Source: Microbacterium soli (GTDB lineage: Bacteria > Actinomycetota > Actinomycetes > Actinomycetales > Microbacteriaceae). Taken from it: a DNA stretch of 64,000 nt. Of the stretch, positions 50,168 through 59,152 are shown piece after piece. The notes under the pieces are model-generated. The model was not told where the DNA came from. It worked only from the letters and a program-made list of their open reading frames with translations, and did no database searches. A program made the position numbers and the translations under genes. How positions within the stretch are numbered: the stretch's first letter is position 1; every line of letters starts with the position of its first letter. The DNA lies in NCBI RefSeq assembly GCF_039539005.1, contig NZ_BAABCP010000002.1, forward strand, positions 310,001 to 374,000, written 5' to 3'.

Positions 50168-50503
50168 ATGGCCCGCTACCTCGAACTCCACGGCGGCACG
50201 AACGATGTCGCCGTCAAGGGCACGAACTTCCGTCAGAAGCACGTCCCCCCGGTCGGCACGTACTGGTTCGTGCTCGAAGCCGAACCCCTCAACCGCGCGG
50301 ATCCGAACGCCGTGCAGGTGGTGGCGAAGAAGCCAGTCGGCTACCTTCCGGCTGGCATCGCGCCAGCGTGGAGTCCGCTGTGCCAGAGCATCGGCCGGCG
50401 ACGCTTTACCGTCGAGGGTGAAGTCCGACTCACCCCGGATGGTCGCGCCCGCTGGGTTCTGCTGTGGCTTCCTGACCCGGAAGCCGTGGCGAGTCTCCTG
50501 TAG
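50168..50503 (+). CDS. HIRAN-like domain protein (plus strand)
   Basis: A 111-residue protein. The stretch FVLEAEPLNRADPNAVQVVAKKPVGYLPAGIAPAWSPL resembles the HIRAN domain, which binds DNA ends or stalled forks in other proteins. TAGGCT (50155-50160) lies seven nt before the ATG, so a leaderless mRNA is predicted. It converges with the excisionase-type gene and may be expressed in the lysogen. Confidence 0.7.
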   Translation: MARYLELHGGTNDVAVKGTNFRQKHVPPVGTYWFVLEAEPLNRADPNAVQVVAKKPVGYLPAGIAPAWSPLCQSIGRRRFTVEGEVRLTPDGRARWVLLWLPDPEAVASLL

Positions 50504-50508
50504 CGAGA

Positions 50509-50736
50509 TCACGATGCAGCCTCGCTGTGCTCCGTGTGCTTCGCCGCTTCACGGAGTCGCTTCGAGATGATCGCGACGATGTCTGCTTCACGGAAGACAT
50601 ACGCGCCCCGCTGGCCGGGCATCTTCTGGGCCGGGTACTCGCCGCGCTCGGCCTTCCGCTGCACAGTGCGCGGATGCTCGATGAGCAGACTGGCGGCCTG
50701 ATTCGTAGAAATCAGCTTCTGTCGGTTTTTCGGCAT
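50509..50736 (-). CDS. Excisionase/Cro-position helix-turn-helix protein
   Basis: A 75-residue DNA-binding protein: STNQAASLLIEHPRTVQRKAERGEYPAQKMPGQRGAYVFREADIVAIISKRL is the HTH_17 excisionase-type winged helix. It is divergent from the repressor, where phages place Cro or Xis, so it probably controls excision and early transcription. The mRNA appears leaderless (-10 TAGTCT six nt upstream). Confidence 0.82.
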   Translation of the reverse strand: MPKNRQKLISTNQAASLLIEHPRTVQRKAERGEYPAQKMPGQRGAYVFREADIVAIISKRLREAAKHTEHSEAAS

Positions 50737-50742
50737 GTGTTG

Positions 50743-50770
50743 AGACTAGCGGGAAGTCGAATATCCGCAA
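50743..50770 (-). promoter_or_regulatory. Early leftward promoter
   Basis: On the minus strand: -35 TTGCGG (50765-50770), 16-bp spacer, -10 TAGTCT (50743-50748), predicted start at the ATG of the excisionase-type gene (50736). It is the likely start of the early operon. Operator O1 abuts its -35. Confidence 0.6.
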
Positions 50771-50771
50771 G

Positions 50772-50787
50772 TGTCGGTTCCCCGACA
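50772..50787. promoter_or_regulatory. Operator O1, TGTCG-N6-CGACA
   Basis: The 16-bp inverted repeat TGTCGGTTCCCCGACA lies directly upstream of the early promoter -35. It shares half-sites and spacing with O2 in the repressor promoter, so both are probably bound by the phage repressor. Confidence 0.6.
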
Positions 50788-50826
50788 TGTCTGGCTTATG
50801 ACGCTTTCTGCCGCATAATCTCGCTA

Positions 50827-50860
50827 TTGCGGTATCTCCAAAGTTGTCGTAGCATCGACA
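50827..50860 (+). promoter_or_regulatory. Repressor promoter with operator O2 over its -10
   Basis: -35 TTGCGG (50827-50832), 17-bp spacer, -10 TAGCAT (50850-50855). The -10 is exactly the six-base centre of TGTCG-TAGCAT-CGACA (50845-50860). Repressor binding here would block its own promoter, predicting negative autoregulation. Confidence 0.65.
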
Positions 50861-50900
50861 CATGTCGACCTAGGGAGGTCGCCGACCGGCAGGGGGAATC

Positions 50901-51194
50901 ATGAGCAAGCACGCAATCGAACAGACGCCCGCGTACGAGAACCCGTTTCACTCGGGAGACCGCATCCGCAAGGCGCGCGAGCACATCGGTCAGGACCGGC
51001 AGACGTTCGCGGCGACGGTTGGACTGCACCGCGACACCCTGGCTAAGTACGAAGACGGCGGCAAGGCGAAGCGGTCTGCGCTGATCAGCATCGCGTGGGC
51101 GACGGGGACGCGTCTTGAGTGGCTCGAAGACGGCGTACTGCCCTGGCTGGCGACGGACGCACCCGGGCCTGAAGTGCCTACACCAGCGGTGTAA
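50901..51194 (+). CDS. Immunity repressor, prophage (truncated) form
   Basis: A 97-residue XRE-type repressor. The helix-turn-helix region is GDRIRKAREHIGQDRQTFAATVGLHRDTLAKYEDGGKAKRSAL (residues ~19-61). AGGGGG precedes the ATG. The last phage codons, GCG GTG, hold the attachment core, and the stop TAA (51192-51194) is host tRNA sequence. In the phage genome the frame continues for 24 more codons (13216-13287). By analogy with BPs-like mycobacteriophages the short form would be the stable, active repressor, and the long form unstable or inactive. It probably binds the TGTCG-N6-CGACA sites. Confidence 0.9.
   Translation: MSKHAIEQTPAYENPFHSGDRIRKAREHIGQDRQTFAATVGLHRDTLAKYEDGGKAKRSALISIAWATGTRLEWLEDGVLPWLATDAPGPEVPTPAV
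51187..51191. other. attR core (CGGTG)
   Basis: The second copy of the five-base core. Phage sequence (repressor 3' end) lies to the left; host tRNA-Val 5' half lies to the right. Exchange with attL restores both the host tRNA and the full-length phage repressor gene. Confidence 0.85.
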
Positions 51195-51226
51195 ACGTGG
51201 CGCTCTACCAGCTGAGCTAAAGGCCC
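51187..51226 (-). pseudogene. 5' half of host tRNA-Val(UAC), interrupted by the prophage
   Basis: On the minus strand it gives the acceptor strand GGGCCTT, a complete D arm (GCTC AGCTGGTA GAGC), and the 5' anticodon stem and loop (CCACG TTTACAC), then runs into phage DNA. The 3' half is 38 kb away at 13178-13215. Its promoter is intact: a TAGACT box (51237-51242, minus strand) lies about 10 nt upstream. The transcript would therefore be read antisense into the repressor gene and cannot fold as a tRNA. Confidence 0.92.
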
Positions 51227-51390
51227 CAGGCCTCCGAGTCTACCGGGGCGGGGCGCTGCCCCGAATGCGGCACGGCGATCGTGAACGGATATAGGCTGAG
51301 CACAGGACGTGCTGTGCCGAGCTGACAAGGCTCCCCCACGTCGCATCCCGTTTCCTTGGCAAGACCTGCCAGTAAGACGAAAGGCTCCAC

Positions 51391-54117
51391 GTGACTGTTC
51401 ACGATCAGGATCCGTACTCCCAGGGCCCGCTCGACAGCGATCCGGAGGAGACCGGCGAGTGGCAGCAGTCGCTCGACGAGCTCGTCGATGCGAAGGGCCA
51501 CGGCCGCGGGCGAGAGATCATGCTCAGCCTGCTCAAGCGCTCGAAGGATCTGCACCTCGGCGTCCCGATGGTCCCGACCACCGACTACATCAACACGATC
51601 GCCCCCGAGAACGAACCCGAGTTCGGCGGCGACGAGGAGATCGAGCGCCGCTACCGGCACTGGATCCGATGGAACGCCGCCATCACCGTGCACCGCGCGC
51701 AGCGCCCCGGCATCGGCGTCGGCGGGCACATCTCCACCTACGCCGGCGCGGCCTCGCTGTACGAGGTCGGCTTCAACCACTTCTTCCGCGGCCAGGACGC
51801 CCCCGGCGGCGGCGACCAGATCTTCATCCAGGGCCACGCCTCCCCGGGCATCTACGCCCGCTCCTTCCTCGAGGGCCGGCTGACCGAGGCCGACATGGAC
51901 GGATTCCGTCAGGAGAAGTCCCACCTCGGGCATGCTCTTCCGTCGTACCCGCACCCGCGCTCGATGCCGGACTACTGGCAGTTCCCGACCGTGTCGATGG
52001 GCATCGGCCCGATCAACGCGATCTATCAGGCCCAGGCCAACAAGTACCTCGCCAACCGCGGCATCAAGGACACCGGTGACCAGCACGTCTGGGCCTTCCT
52101 CGGCGACGGCGAGATGGACGAGGTCGAGAGCCGTGGTCAGCTGCAGGTGGCCGCCAACGAGGGTCTGGACAACCTGACCTTCGTCATCAACTGCAACCTG
52201 CAGCGCCTGGACGGCCCGGTCCGCGGCAACGGCAAGATCATCCAGGAGCTGGAGTCGTTCTTCCGCGGCGCGGGCTGGAACGTCATCAAGGTGATCTGGG
52301 GCCGTGAGTGGGACGACCTGCTCGCCCGCGACACCGAGGGCGCGCTGCTGAACATCATGAACACCACCCCCGACGGGGACTACCAGACGTACAAGGCCGA
52401 GTCCGGCGCGTACATCCGCGAGCACTTCTTCGGCAAGGACGAGCGCGCCGCCGCCCTCGTCAAGGACTACACCGACGAGCAGATCTGGCAGCTGCGGCGT
52501 GGCGGTCATGACTACCGCAAGGTGTACGCCGCATACAAGGCCGCATTGGAGCACAAGGGCCAGCCCACCGTCATCCTCGCCAAGACCGTCAAGGGCTATG
52601 GCCTGGGTCCGCACTTCGAGGGACGCAACGCGACCCATCAGATGAAGAAGATGACGCTGGACAACCTCAAGACGTTCCGTGACACCATGCAGATCCCCAT
52701 CACGGACGCGCAGCTCGAGGCCGACCCCTACCTGCCGCCGTACTACCACCCCGGCGAGAACGATGAGACCATCCAGTACATGCTGGAGCGCCGCCGGGCC
52801 CTGGGCGGCTTCATCCCGGAGCGCCGGACCGCGCACACCTCGATCACCCTGCCCGAGGATTCCGCCTACGCCCTGGCGAAGAAGGGGTCCGGCACGCAGG
52901 AGATCGCCACGACCATGGCGTTCGTGCGGCTGCTGAAGGATCTGCTGCGCTCCAAGGACTTCGGCAACCGCATCGTGCCGATCATCCCCGACGAGGCGCG
53001 CACCTTCGGCATCGACGCGTACTTCCCCACCGCGAAGATCTACAACCCGAACGGTCAGCATTACACCTCCGTCGATCGCGAGCTGCTTCTGGCGTACAAG
53101 GAGAGCCCGCAGGGCCAGATCGTGCACGTCGGCATCAACGAGGCCGGTGCCGTGGCCGCGTTCACCGCCGCGGCGACCTCGTACTCCACGCAGGGCGAGC
53201 CCCTCATCCCGATCTACATCTTCTACTCGATGTTCGGCTACCAGCGCACGGGCGATGCACTGTGGGCGGCGGGCGACCAGATGTCCCGCGGCTTCGTGAT
53301 CGGAGCGACGGCCGGGCGCACCACGCTGACCGGCGAGGGCCTGCAGCACGCCGACGGCCACTCCCCGCTGCTGGCGTCCACCAACCCCGGCACCGTCGCC
53401 TACGACCCCGCGTACGGGTACGAGATCGCACACATCGTGCGCTCGGGTCTGGAGCGGATGTACGGCGGTCAGCATCCGGACCCGAACGTCATGTACTACA
53501 TCACGGTGTACAACGAGCCTCTGGTCCAGCCGGCCGAGCCCGAGGACGTCGACGTGGACGGCATCGTCCGCGGCCTGCACCGCATCTCGGCGGGCACCGG
53601 CGAAGGCCCCAAGGCCCAGCTGTTCGCCTCCGGCGTCGGCGTTCCCTGGGCTCTGGAGGCCCAGGCGCTGCTGCGCAAGGACTGGGGCGTGAACGCCGAC
53701 GTGTGGTCGGTCACCTCCTGGGGCGAGCTGCGCCACGACGGACTCGCGGCCGACGAGCACAACTTCCTGCACCCGGAGGAGGAGCCGCGCACGGCCTACC
53801 TGACGCAGAAGCTGCAGGGCGCCGAGGGTCCGGTCATCGCGGTCAGCGACTTCATGCGCGCCGTGCAGGACCAGATCCGTCCCTGGGTGCCGAACCCGTA
53901 CTACACGCTGGGCGCGGACGGTTTCGGATTCTCCGACACGCGTGCTGCCGCACGTCGCTTCTTCAAGATCGACGGCCCGTCCATGGCTGTCCGCACCCTG
54001 CAGGCGCTGGCCGATCAGGGCGAGGTCGATCGCTCCTCGGTCGCCGAGGCCATCCGCAAGTACTCGCTGCACGATGTGAACGCGGGTGCCAGCGGGAACG
54101 CGGGTGGTGAGAGCTGA
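51391..54117 (+). CDS. aceE: Pyruvate dehydrogenase E1 component, homodimeric type
   Basis: A 908-residue thiamine diphosphate enzyme that decarboxylates pyruvate and passes the acetyl group to E2 for acetyl-CoA. The TPP-binding motif is [38 protein letters not shown]. The usual E1 blocks follow ([56 protein letters not shown]). Length matches AceE. The start is GTG at 51391, with GAAAGG upstream. It lies just before the fatty-acid regulator and fab genes. Confidence 0.97.
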   Translation: MTVHDQDPYSQGPLDSDPEETGEWQQSLDELVDAKGHGRGREIMLSLLKRSKDLHLGVPMVPTTDYINTIAPENEPEFGGDEEIERRYRHWIRWNAAITVHRAQRPGIGVGGHISTYAGAASLYEVGFNHFFRGQDAPGGGDQIFIQGHASPGIYARSFLEGRLTEADMDGFRQEKSHLGHALPSYPHPRSMPDYWQFPTVSMGIGPINAIYQAQANKYLANRGIKDTGDQHVWAFLGDGEMDEVESRGQLQVAANEGLDNLTFVINCNLQRLDGPVRGNGKIIQELESFFRGAGWNVIKVIWGREWDDLLARDTEGALLNIMNTTPDGDYQTYKAESGAYIREHFFGKDERAAALVKDYTDEQIWQLRRGGHDYRKVYAAYKAALEHKGQPTVILAKTVKGYGLGPHFEGRNATHQMKKMTLDNLKTFRDTMQIPITDAQLEADPYLPPYYHPGENDETIQYMLERRRALGGFIPERRTAHTSITLPEDSAYALAKKGSGTQEIATTMAFVRLLKDLLRSKDFGNRIVPIIPDEARTFGIDAYFPTAKIYNPNGQHYTSVDRELLLAYKESPQGQIVHVGINEAGAVAAFTAAATSYSTQGEPLIPIYIFYSMFGYQRTGDALWAAGDQMSRGFVIGATAGRTTLTGEGLQHADGHSPLLASTNPGTVAYDPAYGYEIAHIVRSGLERMYGGQHPDPNVMYYITVYNEPLVQPAEPEDVDVDGIVRGLHRISAGTGEGPKAQLFASGVGVPWALEAQALLRKDWGVNADVWSVTSWGELRHDGLAADEHNFLHPEEEPRTAYLTQKLQGAEGPVIAVSDFMRAVQDQIRPWVPNPYYTLGADGFGFSDTRAAARRFFKIDGPSMAVRTLQALADQGEVDRSSVAEAIRKYSLHDVNAGASGNAGGES

Positions 54118-54121
54118 GCCT

Positions 54122-55339
54122 GTGACAGGATCCTCGAAACCGGTGATGGACAAGACCGCGACCCTGGCCTGGCTGCGCCGGATATCCGGCGACATCGCCA
54201 CGGTGACCATCAAGCGTCTCGAGGACACGCTGCCCTGGTACGCCGACATGCCGCCGGCCCGACGCTCCGCCGTCGGGCTGGTGGCGCAGGCCGGCATCAC
54301 CTCGTTCATCCAGTGGTACGAGGACCCGACCTCGACCCCGTGGATCGCGGCGGACATCTTCGCGACAGCCCCGCGCGAGCTGCTGCGCAGCGTCAGCCTG
54401 CAGCAGACGCTGCAGCTGATCCGAGTGACCGTCGAGGTCACGGAGGAGCGCGTCGCCGGTCGCGGCGACGAGCTGCGCGAGGCGATCCTGCTGTACTCCC
54501 GTGACGTCGCCTTCGCGGCGGCCGACGTGTACGCCCGCGCGGCGGAGGCCCGCGGCCTCTGGGATGCCAGGCTCGAGGCGCTCGTCGTGGACTCCATCCT
54601 CACCGGCGAGGCTGACGAGGAGCTCCCCAGCCGCATCGCGGCGCTGGGCTGGCACGGCCATGGCGAGGTGTGCGTGCTGGTCGGCACGACCCCGCCGCAG
54701 TTCGACGTCGACCAGGTGCGCCGCACGGCGCGCAGGCTCTCGGTCGACGTGCTCATCGGCGTGCAGGGGTCCCGTCTCGTACTCGTCATCGGCCGTGCCC
54801 GGGTGCCGGGCAAGGAGTCCGACGACACGGACGCGCTTCCTTTCCCCGAGATCGCCCAGCGGCTCGAACCGTCGTTCGGCGCCGGGCACATCGTCCTCGG
54901 TCCGCCCGTCGCAGCCCTTGTGGACGCCGGTCAGAGCGCCAGGGCGGCGCTCGCCGGCTTCGCCGTCGCGCGGGCATGGCGCGGTGCTCCGCGGCCTGTC
55001 GAAGCCGACGATCTGCTGCCCGAGCGCGCACTCGCCGGCGACACGCTGGCCAAGCACACCCTCATCGAACGGATCTTCCGCCCTCTGCAGACGCACTCCC
55101 CCGACCTCGTCACCACGCTGTGGAGCTACCTCGACAACGGCCGCTCGCTGGAGGCCACCGCGCGGGAGCTGTTCGTGCACCCCAACACGGTGCGGTACCG
55201 GCTCAAGCGCGTCAGCGAGGTCATCGGATGGGACGCGACAGGCCCCCGTGAGGCGCTGATCCTGCAGACCGCGCTCATCCTCGGCTCGATCGGCACGACG
55301 GATCCGGTTCGTCGCCGGCCCGTGGCGCGCCGCCGCTGA
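54122..55339 (+). CDS. fasR: FasR-like regulator of fatty-acid synthesis genes
   Basis: A 405-residue PucR/CdaR-type regulator. The N-terminal part is a ligand-sensing region. The C-terminal helix-turn-helix reads LEATARELFVHPNTVRYRLKRVSEVIGW. Proteins of this type upstream of fabD in Streptomyces activate the fabDHPF operon, and the same order is seen here. GTG 54122 is just after the aceE stop; later in-frame starts (54143, 54146) are possible. Confidence 0.85.
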   Translation: MTGSSKPVMDKTATLAWLRRISGDIATVTIKRLEDTLPWYADMPPARRSAVGLVAQAGITSFIQWYEDPTSTPWIAADIFATAPRELLRSVSLQQTLQLIRVTVEVTEERVAGRGDELREAILLYSRDVAFAAADVYARAAEARGLWDARLEALVVDSILTGEADEELPSRIAALGWHGHGEVCVLVGTTPPQFDVDQVRRTARRLSVDVLIGVQGSRLVLVIGRARVPGKESDDTDALPFPEIAQRLEPSFGAGHIVLGPPVAALVDAGQSARAALAGFAVARAWRGAPRPVEADDLLPERALAGDTLAKHTLIERIFRPLQTHSPDLVTTLWSYLDNGRSLEATARELFVHPNTVRYRLKRVSEVIGWDATGPREALILQTALILGSIGTTDPVRRRPVARRR

Positions 55340-55445
55340 GTCTCCCGCACCGCCACGCGATCACTGTGCGCCACGCACAAACGGATCCAGGATTCTTGTG
55401 ATGATCCATCCACCGTGCCGCGGGAATCATTGGCAAGATGGATGA

Positions 55446-56366
55446 GTGATCGTCGTCGCCTGCCCTGGACAGGGCTCTCAGACCCCCGGTTTCCTCGCAC
55501 CCTGGCTCGAGTTGGACGGCGTCGCCGAGCAGCTCGCGGCCTACTCGGAAGCCGCGGAGGTCGATCTGGTCCTGCACGGCACCCGGTCGGATGCCGACAC
55601 CATCCGCGACACGCGTATCGCCCAGCCGCTCATCGTCGCCGCGTCGATGATCGCGGGCGGACAGCTCGTGCTGCGCGCGGGTCGACACCCCGACGGTCTC
55701 GCGGGGCACTCGGTCGGTGAGCTCGCAGCCCTGGCGGCGGCGGGCGTCATCCCCGGCCTCGACGCGATGCGGCTGGTCGGCATCCGCGGTCGGGCGATGG
55801 CGGATGCTGCGGCCCACGCCGCCACCGGCATGAGCGCCGTCCTCGGTGGCGACGCCGATGCGGTGCTGGCGCTGCTCGATGAGCTCGGCCTCGCACCCGC
55901 CAACTACAACGTCGCCGGGCAGGTCGTGGCAGCCGGTGCGCTGGAGGGGCTCGCGAAGCTCGCGGAGAGCGCACCTCGCGGAGTCCGCGTCATGCCGCTG
56001 CAGGTCGCCGGTGCGTTCCACACTTCATACATGGCCGCAGCCGTGGACACGCTCCGCGCGGCCGTCGACGACCTCACCCCGCATGATCCGACCCTCACGC
56101 TCTGGTCGAACCGCGACGGCGCCGTCGTGACCGACGGGCGCGATGCACTGGACCGCATCGTCACGCAGGTGTCCTCGCCCGTGCGCTGGGACCGGTGCAT
56201 GGACTCCATGAAGGATGCCGGCATCACCGGCTTCATCGAGGTCGCTCCCGCAGGCGCCCTCGTCGGCCTCGCCAAGCGCGGGCTGAAGGGCGTCCCCACC
56301 GTCGCCGTGAAGACCCCGGACGATCTCGACGCAGCCGCAGCGCTGCTGAACGGAGAAGCAGCATGA
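55446..56366 (+). CDS. fabD: Malonyl-CoA:ACP transacylase
   Basis: A 306-residue enzyme that moves malonyl groups from CoA to acyl carrier protein. The active-site serine is Ser89 in GHSVGELAAL, and the partner histidine is His192 in GAFHTSYM. The nucleotide entry motif PGQGSQTPGF is at the N-terminus. GTG at 55446 is used. The upstream 106 bp lack a clear promoter but are the expected place for FasR binding. Its stop overlaps the fabH start (ATGA). Confidence 0.95.
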   Translation: MIVVACPGQGSQTPGFLAPWLELDGVAEQLAAYSEAAEVDLVLHGTRSDADTIRDTRIAQPLIVAASMIAGGQLVLRAGRHPDGLAGHSVGELAALAAAGVIPGLDAMRLVGIRGRAMADAAAHAATGMSAVLGGDADAVLALLDELGLAPANYNVAGQVVAAGALEGLAKLAESAPRGVRVMPLQVAGAFHTSYMAAAVDTLRAAVDDLTPHDPTLTLWSNRDGAVVTDGRDALDRIVTQVSSPVRWDRCMDSMKDAGITGFIEVAPAGALVGLAKRGLKGVPTVAVKTPDDLDAAAALLNGEAA

Positions 56367-57361
56367 CCATGCTCAAGCAGGCGACCGGCGCCGCCCACAC
56401 CCGGCTCTACGCGGTCGGGGCGGCTCGCGGAGAGAAAGCGGTCCCCAACGACGATCTGATCGGACCGATCGACTCCAGCGACGAGTGGATCCGTCAGCGC
56501 ACCGGCATCATCACACGCACCCGTGCAGTACCCGAGACCACCGCGATCGACCTCTCCTCGGCTGCAGCCGCAGAGGCCGTGGAGCGCTCCGCTGTCGATC
56601 CGGCCGACATCGACCTCGTCATCGTGGCGACCATCAGCAATCCCAAGCAGACGCCCTCGGTGTCGGCGATCGTCGCCGACCGGATCGGCGCGAACCCGGC
56701 CGCGGCGTACGACATCAATGCGGCCTGCGCCGGCTACGCGTACGCCGTCGCGCAGGCCGACGCCCTCATCCGTGCGGGGGCGGCGCACTACGCCGTCGTG
56801 ATCGGAGCCGAGAAGCTGTCCGACATCGTCGACCCGACCGACCGCAGCATCTCGTTCCTGCTCGGAGACGGTGCGGGCGCCGTCGTCATCGGTCCCAGCG
56901 AGACACCCGGGATCTCCGCCACGGTGTGGGGCTCCGACGGCTCCAAGGCGGACCTCGTGGGCATGAACCACACACTCACCGAGTTCCGCGACGGCAAAGC
57001 CCCCTGGCCGACCCTCCGCCAGGAGGGTCCGAGCGTGTTCCGCTGGGCCGTGTGGGAGATGGCCAAGGTCGCCAAGGAGGCGCTCGATCGCGCCGGCATC
57101 GAGGCATCCGACCTCGCCGCCTTCATCCCGCATCAGGCGAACCTGCGGATCGTGGAGCAGTTCGCCAAGCAGCTGAAGCTCCCCGAGACCACCGTCATCG
57201 CCCGCGACATCGAGACGACGGGCAACACGTCGGCCGCCTCCATCCCTCTGGCCACCCACCGTCTGCTCGAAGAGCACCCCGAGCTCAGCGGCGGTCTGGC
57301 GCTGCAGATCGGCTTCGGCGCAGGGCTCGTCTTCGGCGCGCAGGTCGTGGTGCTCCCCTGA
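56363..57361 (+). CDS. fabH: 3-oxoacyl-ACP synthase III
   Basis: A 332-residue condensing enzyme that starts fatty-acid chains from acyl-CoA and malonyl-ACP. The catalytic triad is Cys122 (NAACAGYAYA), His257 (IPHQANLR) and Asn288 (TGNTSAAS). Actinobacterial FabH often prefers branched starters, fitting their iso/anteiso lipids (family knowledge). It is translationally coupled to fabD. Confidence 0.96.
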   Translation: MTMLKQATGAAHTRLYAVGAARGEKAVPNDDLIGPIDSSDEWIRQRTGIITRTRAVPETTAIDLSSAAAAEAVERSAVDPADIDLVIVATISNPKQTPSVSAIVADRIGANPAAAYDINAACAGYAYAVAQADALIRAGAAHYAVVIGAEKLSDIVDPTDRSISFLLGDGAGAVVIGPSETPGISATVWGSDGSKADLVGMNHTLTEFRDGKAPWPTLRQEGPSVFRWAVWEMAKVAKEALDRAGIEASDLAAFIPHQANLRIVEQFAKQLKLPETTVIARDIETTGNTSAASIPLATHRLLEEHPELSGGLALQIGFGAGLVFGAQVVVLP

Positions 57362-57422
57362 GGGGAGCGCCTTCCCTAGACTGTTCACCGGTTCGAAACC
57401 ATTCCGAGAAAGAGGAAACACC

Positions 57423-57671
57423 ATGGCTCTCACCAACGACGAGGTCCTCGCAGGTCTTGCTGAGCTGGTCACCGACGAGACCGGCATCGACGCTTCCGAG
57501 GTCGCGATGGAGAAGTCGTTCACCGACGACCTCGACATCGACTCCATCTCGATGATGACGATCGTCGTCAACGCCGAGGAGAAGTTCGGCGTCACCATCC
57601 CCGACGACGAGGTCAAGAACCTCAAGACCGTCGCCGACGCCGTCAACTTCATCGTCGCCGGCCAGGAGTGA
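57423..57671 (+). CDS. acpP: Acyl carrier protein
   Basis: An 82-residue acidic protein that carries growing acyl chains. The phosphopantetheine attachment site is Ser41 in DDLDIDSISMM. AGAGGAAA lies before the ATG. It sits between fabH and fabF in the standard actinobacterial order. Confidence 0.97.
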   Translation: MALTNDEVLAGLAELVTDETGIDASEVAMEKSFTDDLDIDSISMMTIVVNAEEKFGVTIPDDEVKNLKTVADAVNFIVAGQE

Positions 57672-57752
57672 TCCCGCGGATGCCACCCCCGTTCCGCACG
57701 GGGCGTGGCATCCTCCTTCCCTGAACCACACCCATCCTCACGAAGGACCTTC

Positions 57753-58988
57753 ATGACCAAGCGCATCGTCGTCACCGGTATCGGCGCCACGTCCGCTCTG
57801 GGCGGTACGGCCCCCGACAACTGGGCCGCGCTGCTCGCGGGGACGTCCGGCACTCGCACGCTGCAGCACGACTGGGTCGAGAAGTACCAGCTCCCCGTCC
57901 GTTTCGCCGCAGAGGCGATGGTCCGTCCGGAGGAGGTGCTCCCCCGCCACGAGGCGAAGCGGCTCGACCCGTCGACGCAGTTCGCACTCATCGCGGCCCG
58001 TGAGGCCTGGGAGGATGCCGGCTCCCCCGACGTGGCCCCCGAGCGCCTCGGCGTGGACTGGGCGACCGGGATCGGCGGCGTGTGGACGCTGCTGGATGCC
58101 TGGGACACCCTGCGGGAGAAGGGCCCCCGGCGCGTCATGCCGCTGACGGTGCCGATGCTCATGCCCAACGCGGGTGCGGGGAACCTCTCCCTGCACTTCC
58201 ACGCGAAGGCCTTCGCCCGCACGGTCGTCAGTGCCTGCGCTTCCAGCACCGAGTCGATCGCCAACGCCTACGAGCACCTGCAGGACGGTCTGGCCGACGT
58301 GGTCATCGCCGGTGGTGCGGAGTCCGCGATCCATCCGATCACGATAGCCTCGTTCTCCTCAGCGCAGGCGCTCTCCCGTCGCAACGACGATCCCGCGACG
58401 GCATCGCGTCCCGGTGCCATCGACCGTGACGGCTTCGTCATGGGCGAAGGCGGTGCGGCACTGGTGCTGGAGACCGAGGAGCACGCGAAGGCCCGCGGCG
58501 CGAGGATCTACGCGTACCTCGCCGGCGGCGGCGTCTCGGCCGACTCGTACCACATCACGGGGAACGACCCGGAGGGCGCCGGAGCGGCGCGCGCCGTCGA
58601 AGCGGCCCTCGCGCAGGCGGGTGCCGCACCGCACGAGGTGTCGCACATCAACGCGCATGCCACATCCACCCCGGTGGGCGACCCCAACGAGTTCGAGGCC
58701 CTCCAGCGCGTCTTCGGCGACCGCATCACCGAGATCCCCGTGTCGGCGACCAAGGCGTCGACCGGCCATCTGCTCGGCGGCACCGGTGCGCTCGAGGCGG
58801 TGTACACGGTCCTGGCCCTGCGCGACCGCGTCGCCCCTCCGACCATCAACATGACCGAGCCGGACCCGGCCGTGCCGTTCAGGCTGTCGACGTCTCCGCA
58901 GCCTCTGGGCGACGGCGACCTGCTGGCCATCAGCAACTCGTTCGGCTTCGGCGGGCACAACGCCGTCGTCGCGTTCCGCAGCGCCTGA
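57753..58988 (+). CDS. fabF: 3-oxoacyl-ACP synthase II
   Basis: A 411-residue condensing enzyme for chain elongation. The catalytic residues are Cys162 (VSACASSTES), a His in NAHATSTPVGDPNE and a His in ATKASTGHLLGGTGALEAV. It ends with the typical NSFGFGGHNAVVAF. GAAGGA precedes the ATG. A strong terminator closes the operon. Confidence 0.96.
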   Translation: MTKRIVVTGIGATSALGGTAPDNWAALLAGTSGTRTLQHDWVEKYQLPVRFAAEAMVRPEEVLPRHEAKRLDPSTQFALIAAREAWEDAGSPDVAPERLGVDWATGIGGVWTLLDAWDTLREKGPRRVMPLTVPMLMPNAGAGNLSLHFHAKAFARTVVSACASSTESIANAYEHLQDGLADVVIAGGAESAIHPITIASFSSAQALSRRNDDPATASRPGAIDRDGFVMGEGGAALVLETEEHAKARGARIYAYLAGGGVSADSYHITGNDPEGAGAARAVEAALAQAGAAPHEVSHINAHATSTPVGDPNEFEALQRVFGDRITEIPVSATKASTGHLLGGTGALEAVYTVLALRDRVAPPTINMTEPDPAVPFRLSTSPQPLGDGDLLAISNSFGFGGHNAVVAFRSA

Positions 58989-59017
58989 CATCGCCTCCCG
59001 GTCATCCCGGGCAGGAC

Positions 59018-59047
59018 GAAGCCCCCTGCTTCCCCGCAGGGGGCTTC
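59018..59047 (+). terminator. Terminator of the fab operon
   Basis: A perfect 12-bp stem (GAAGCCCCCTGC at 59018-59029 with GCAGGGGGCTTC at 59036-59047), 6-nt loop and a TGTCTT tail, 29 nt after the fabF stop. Confidence 0.85.
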
Positions 59048-59152
59048 TGTCTTCGGCGGAGGATTCGCCTTCCCCGCGTCCGGGACGATTCACCGGATGC
59101 CGGTACCGGGGCCTCCTCCGCGTGTCTTCTCCGCCATGCGCCGACCCGGGCC

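Larger units (their letters stand above)
13211..51191. mobile_element. Integrated siphovirus-like prophage, about 38.0 kb
   Basis: The boundaries are set by the split host tRNA-Val: removing the DNA between the two CGGTG cores restores an intact tRNA gene. The element has integrase, repressor, excisionase-type gene, replication and recombination genes, terminase, portal, protease, capsid, connectors, tail genes, endolysin and holin-like genes, with no obvious inactivating gap. It therefore looks complete and possibly inducible. Late genes run leftward on the minus strand. Confidence 0.93.

Noticed and set aside
51217..54891. Very long open frame on the minus strand
   Set aside because: It is antisense to aceE and fasR, which have clear motifs; high GC content leaves the opposite strand open by chance. 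The protein sequence is low-complexity and matches nothing.
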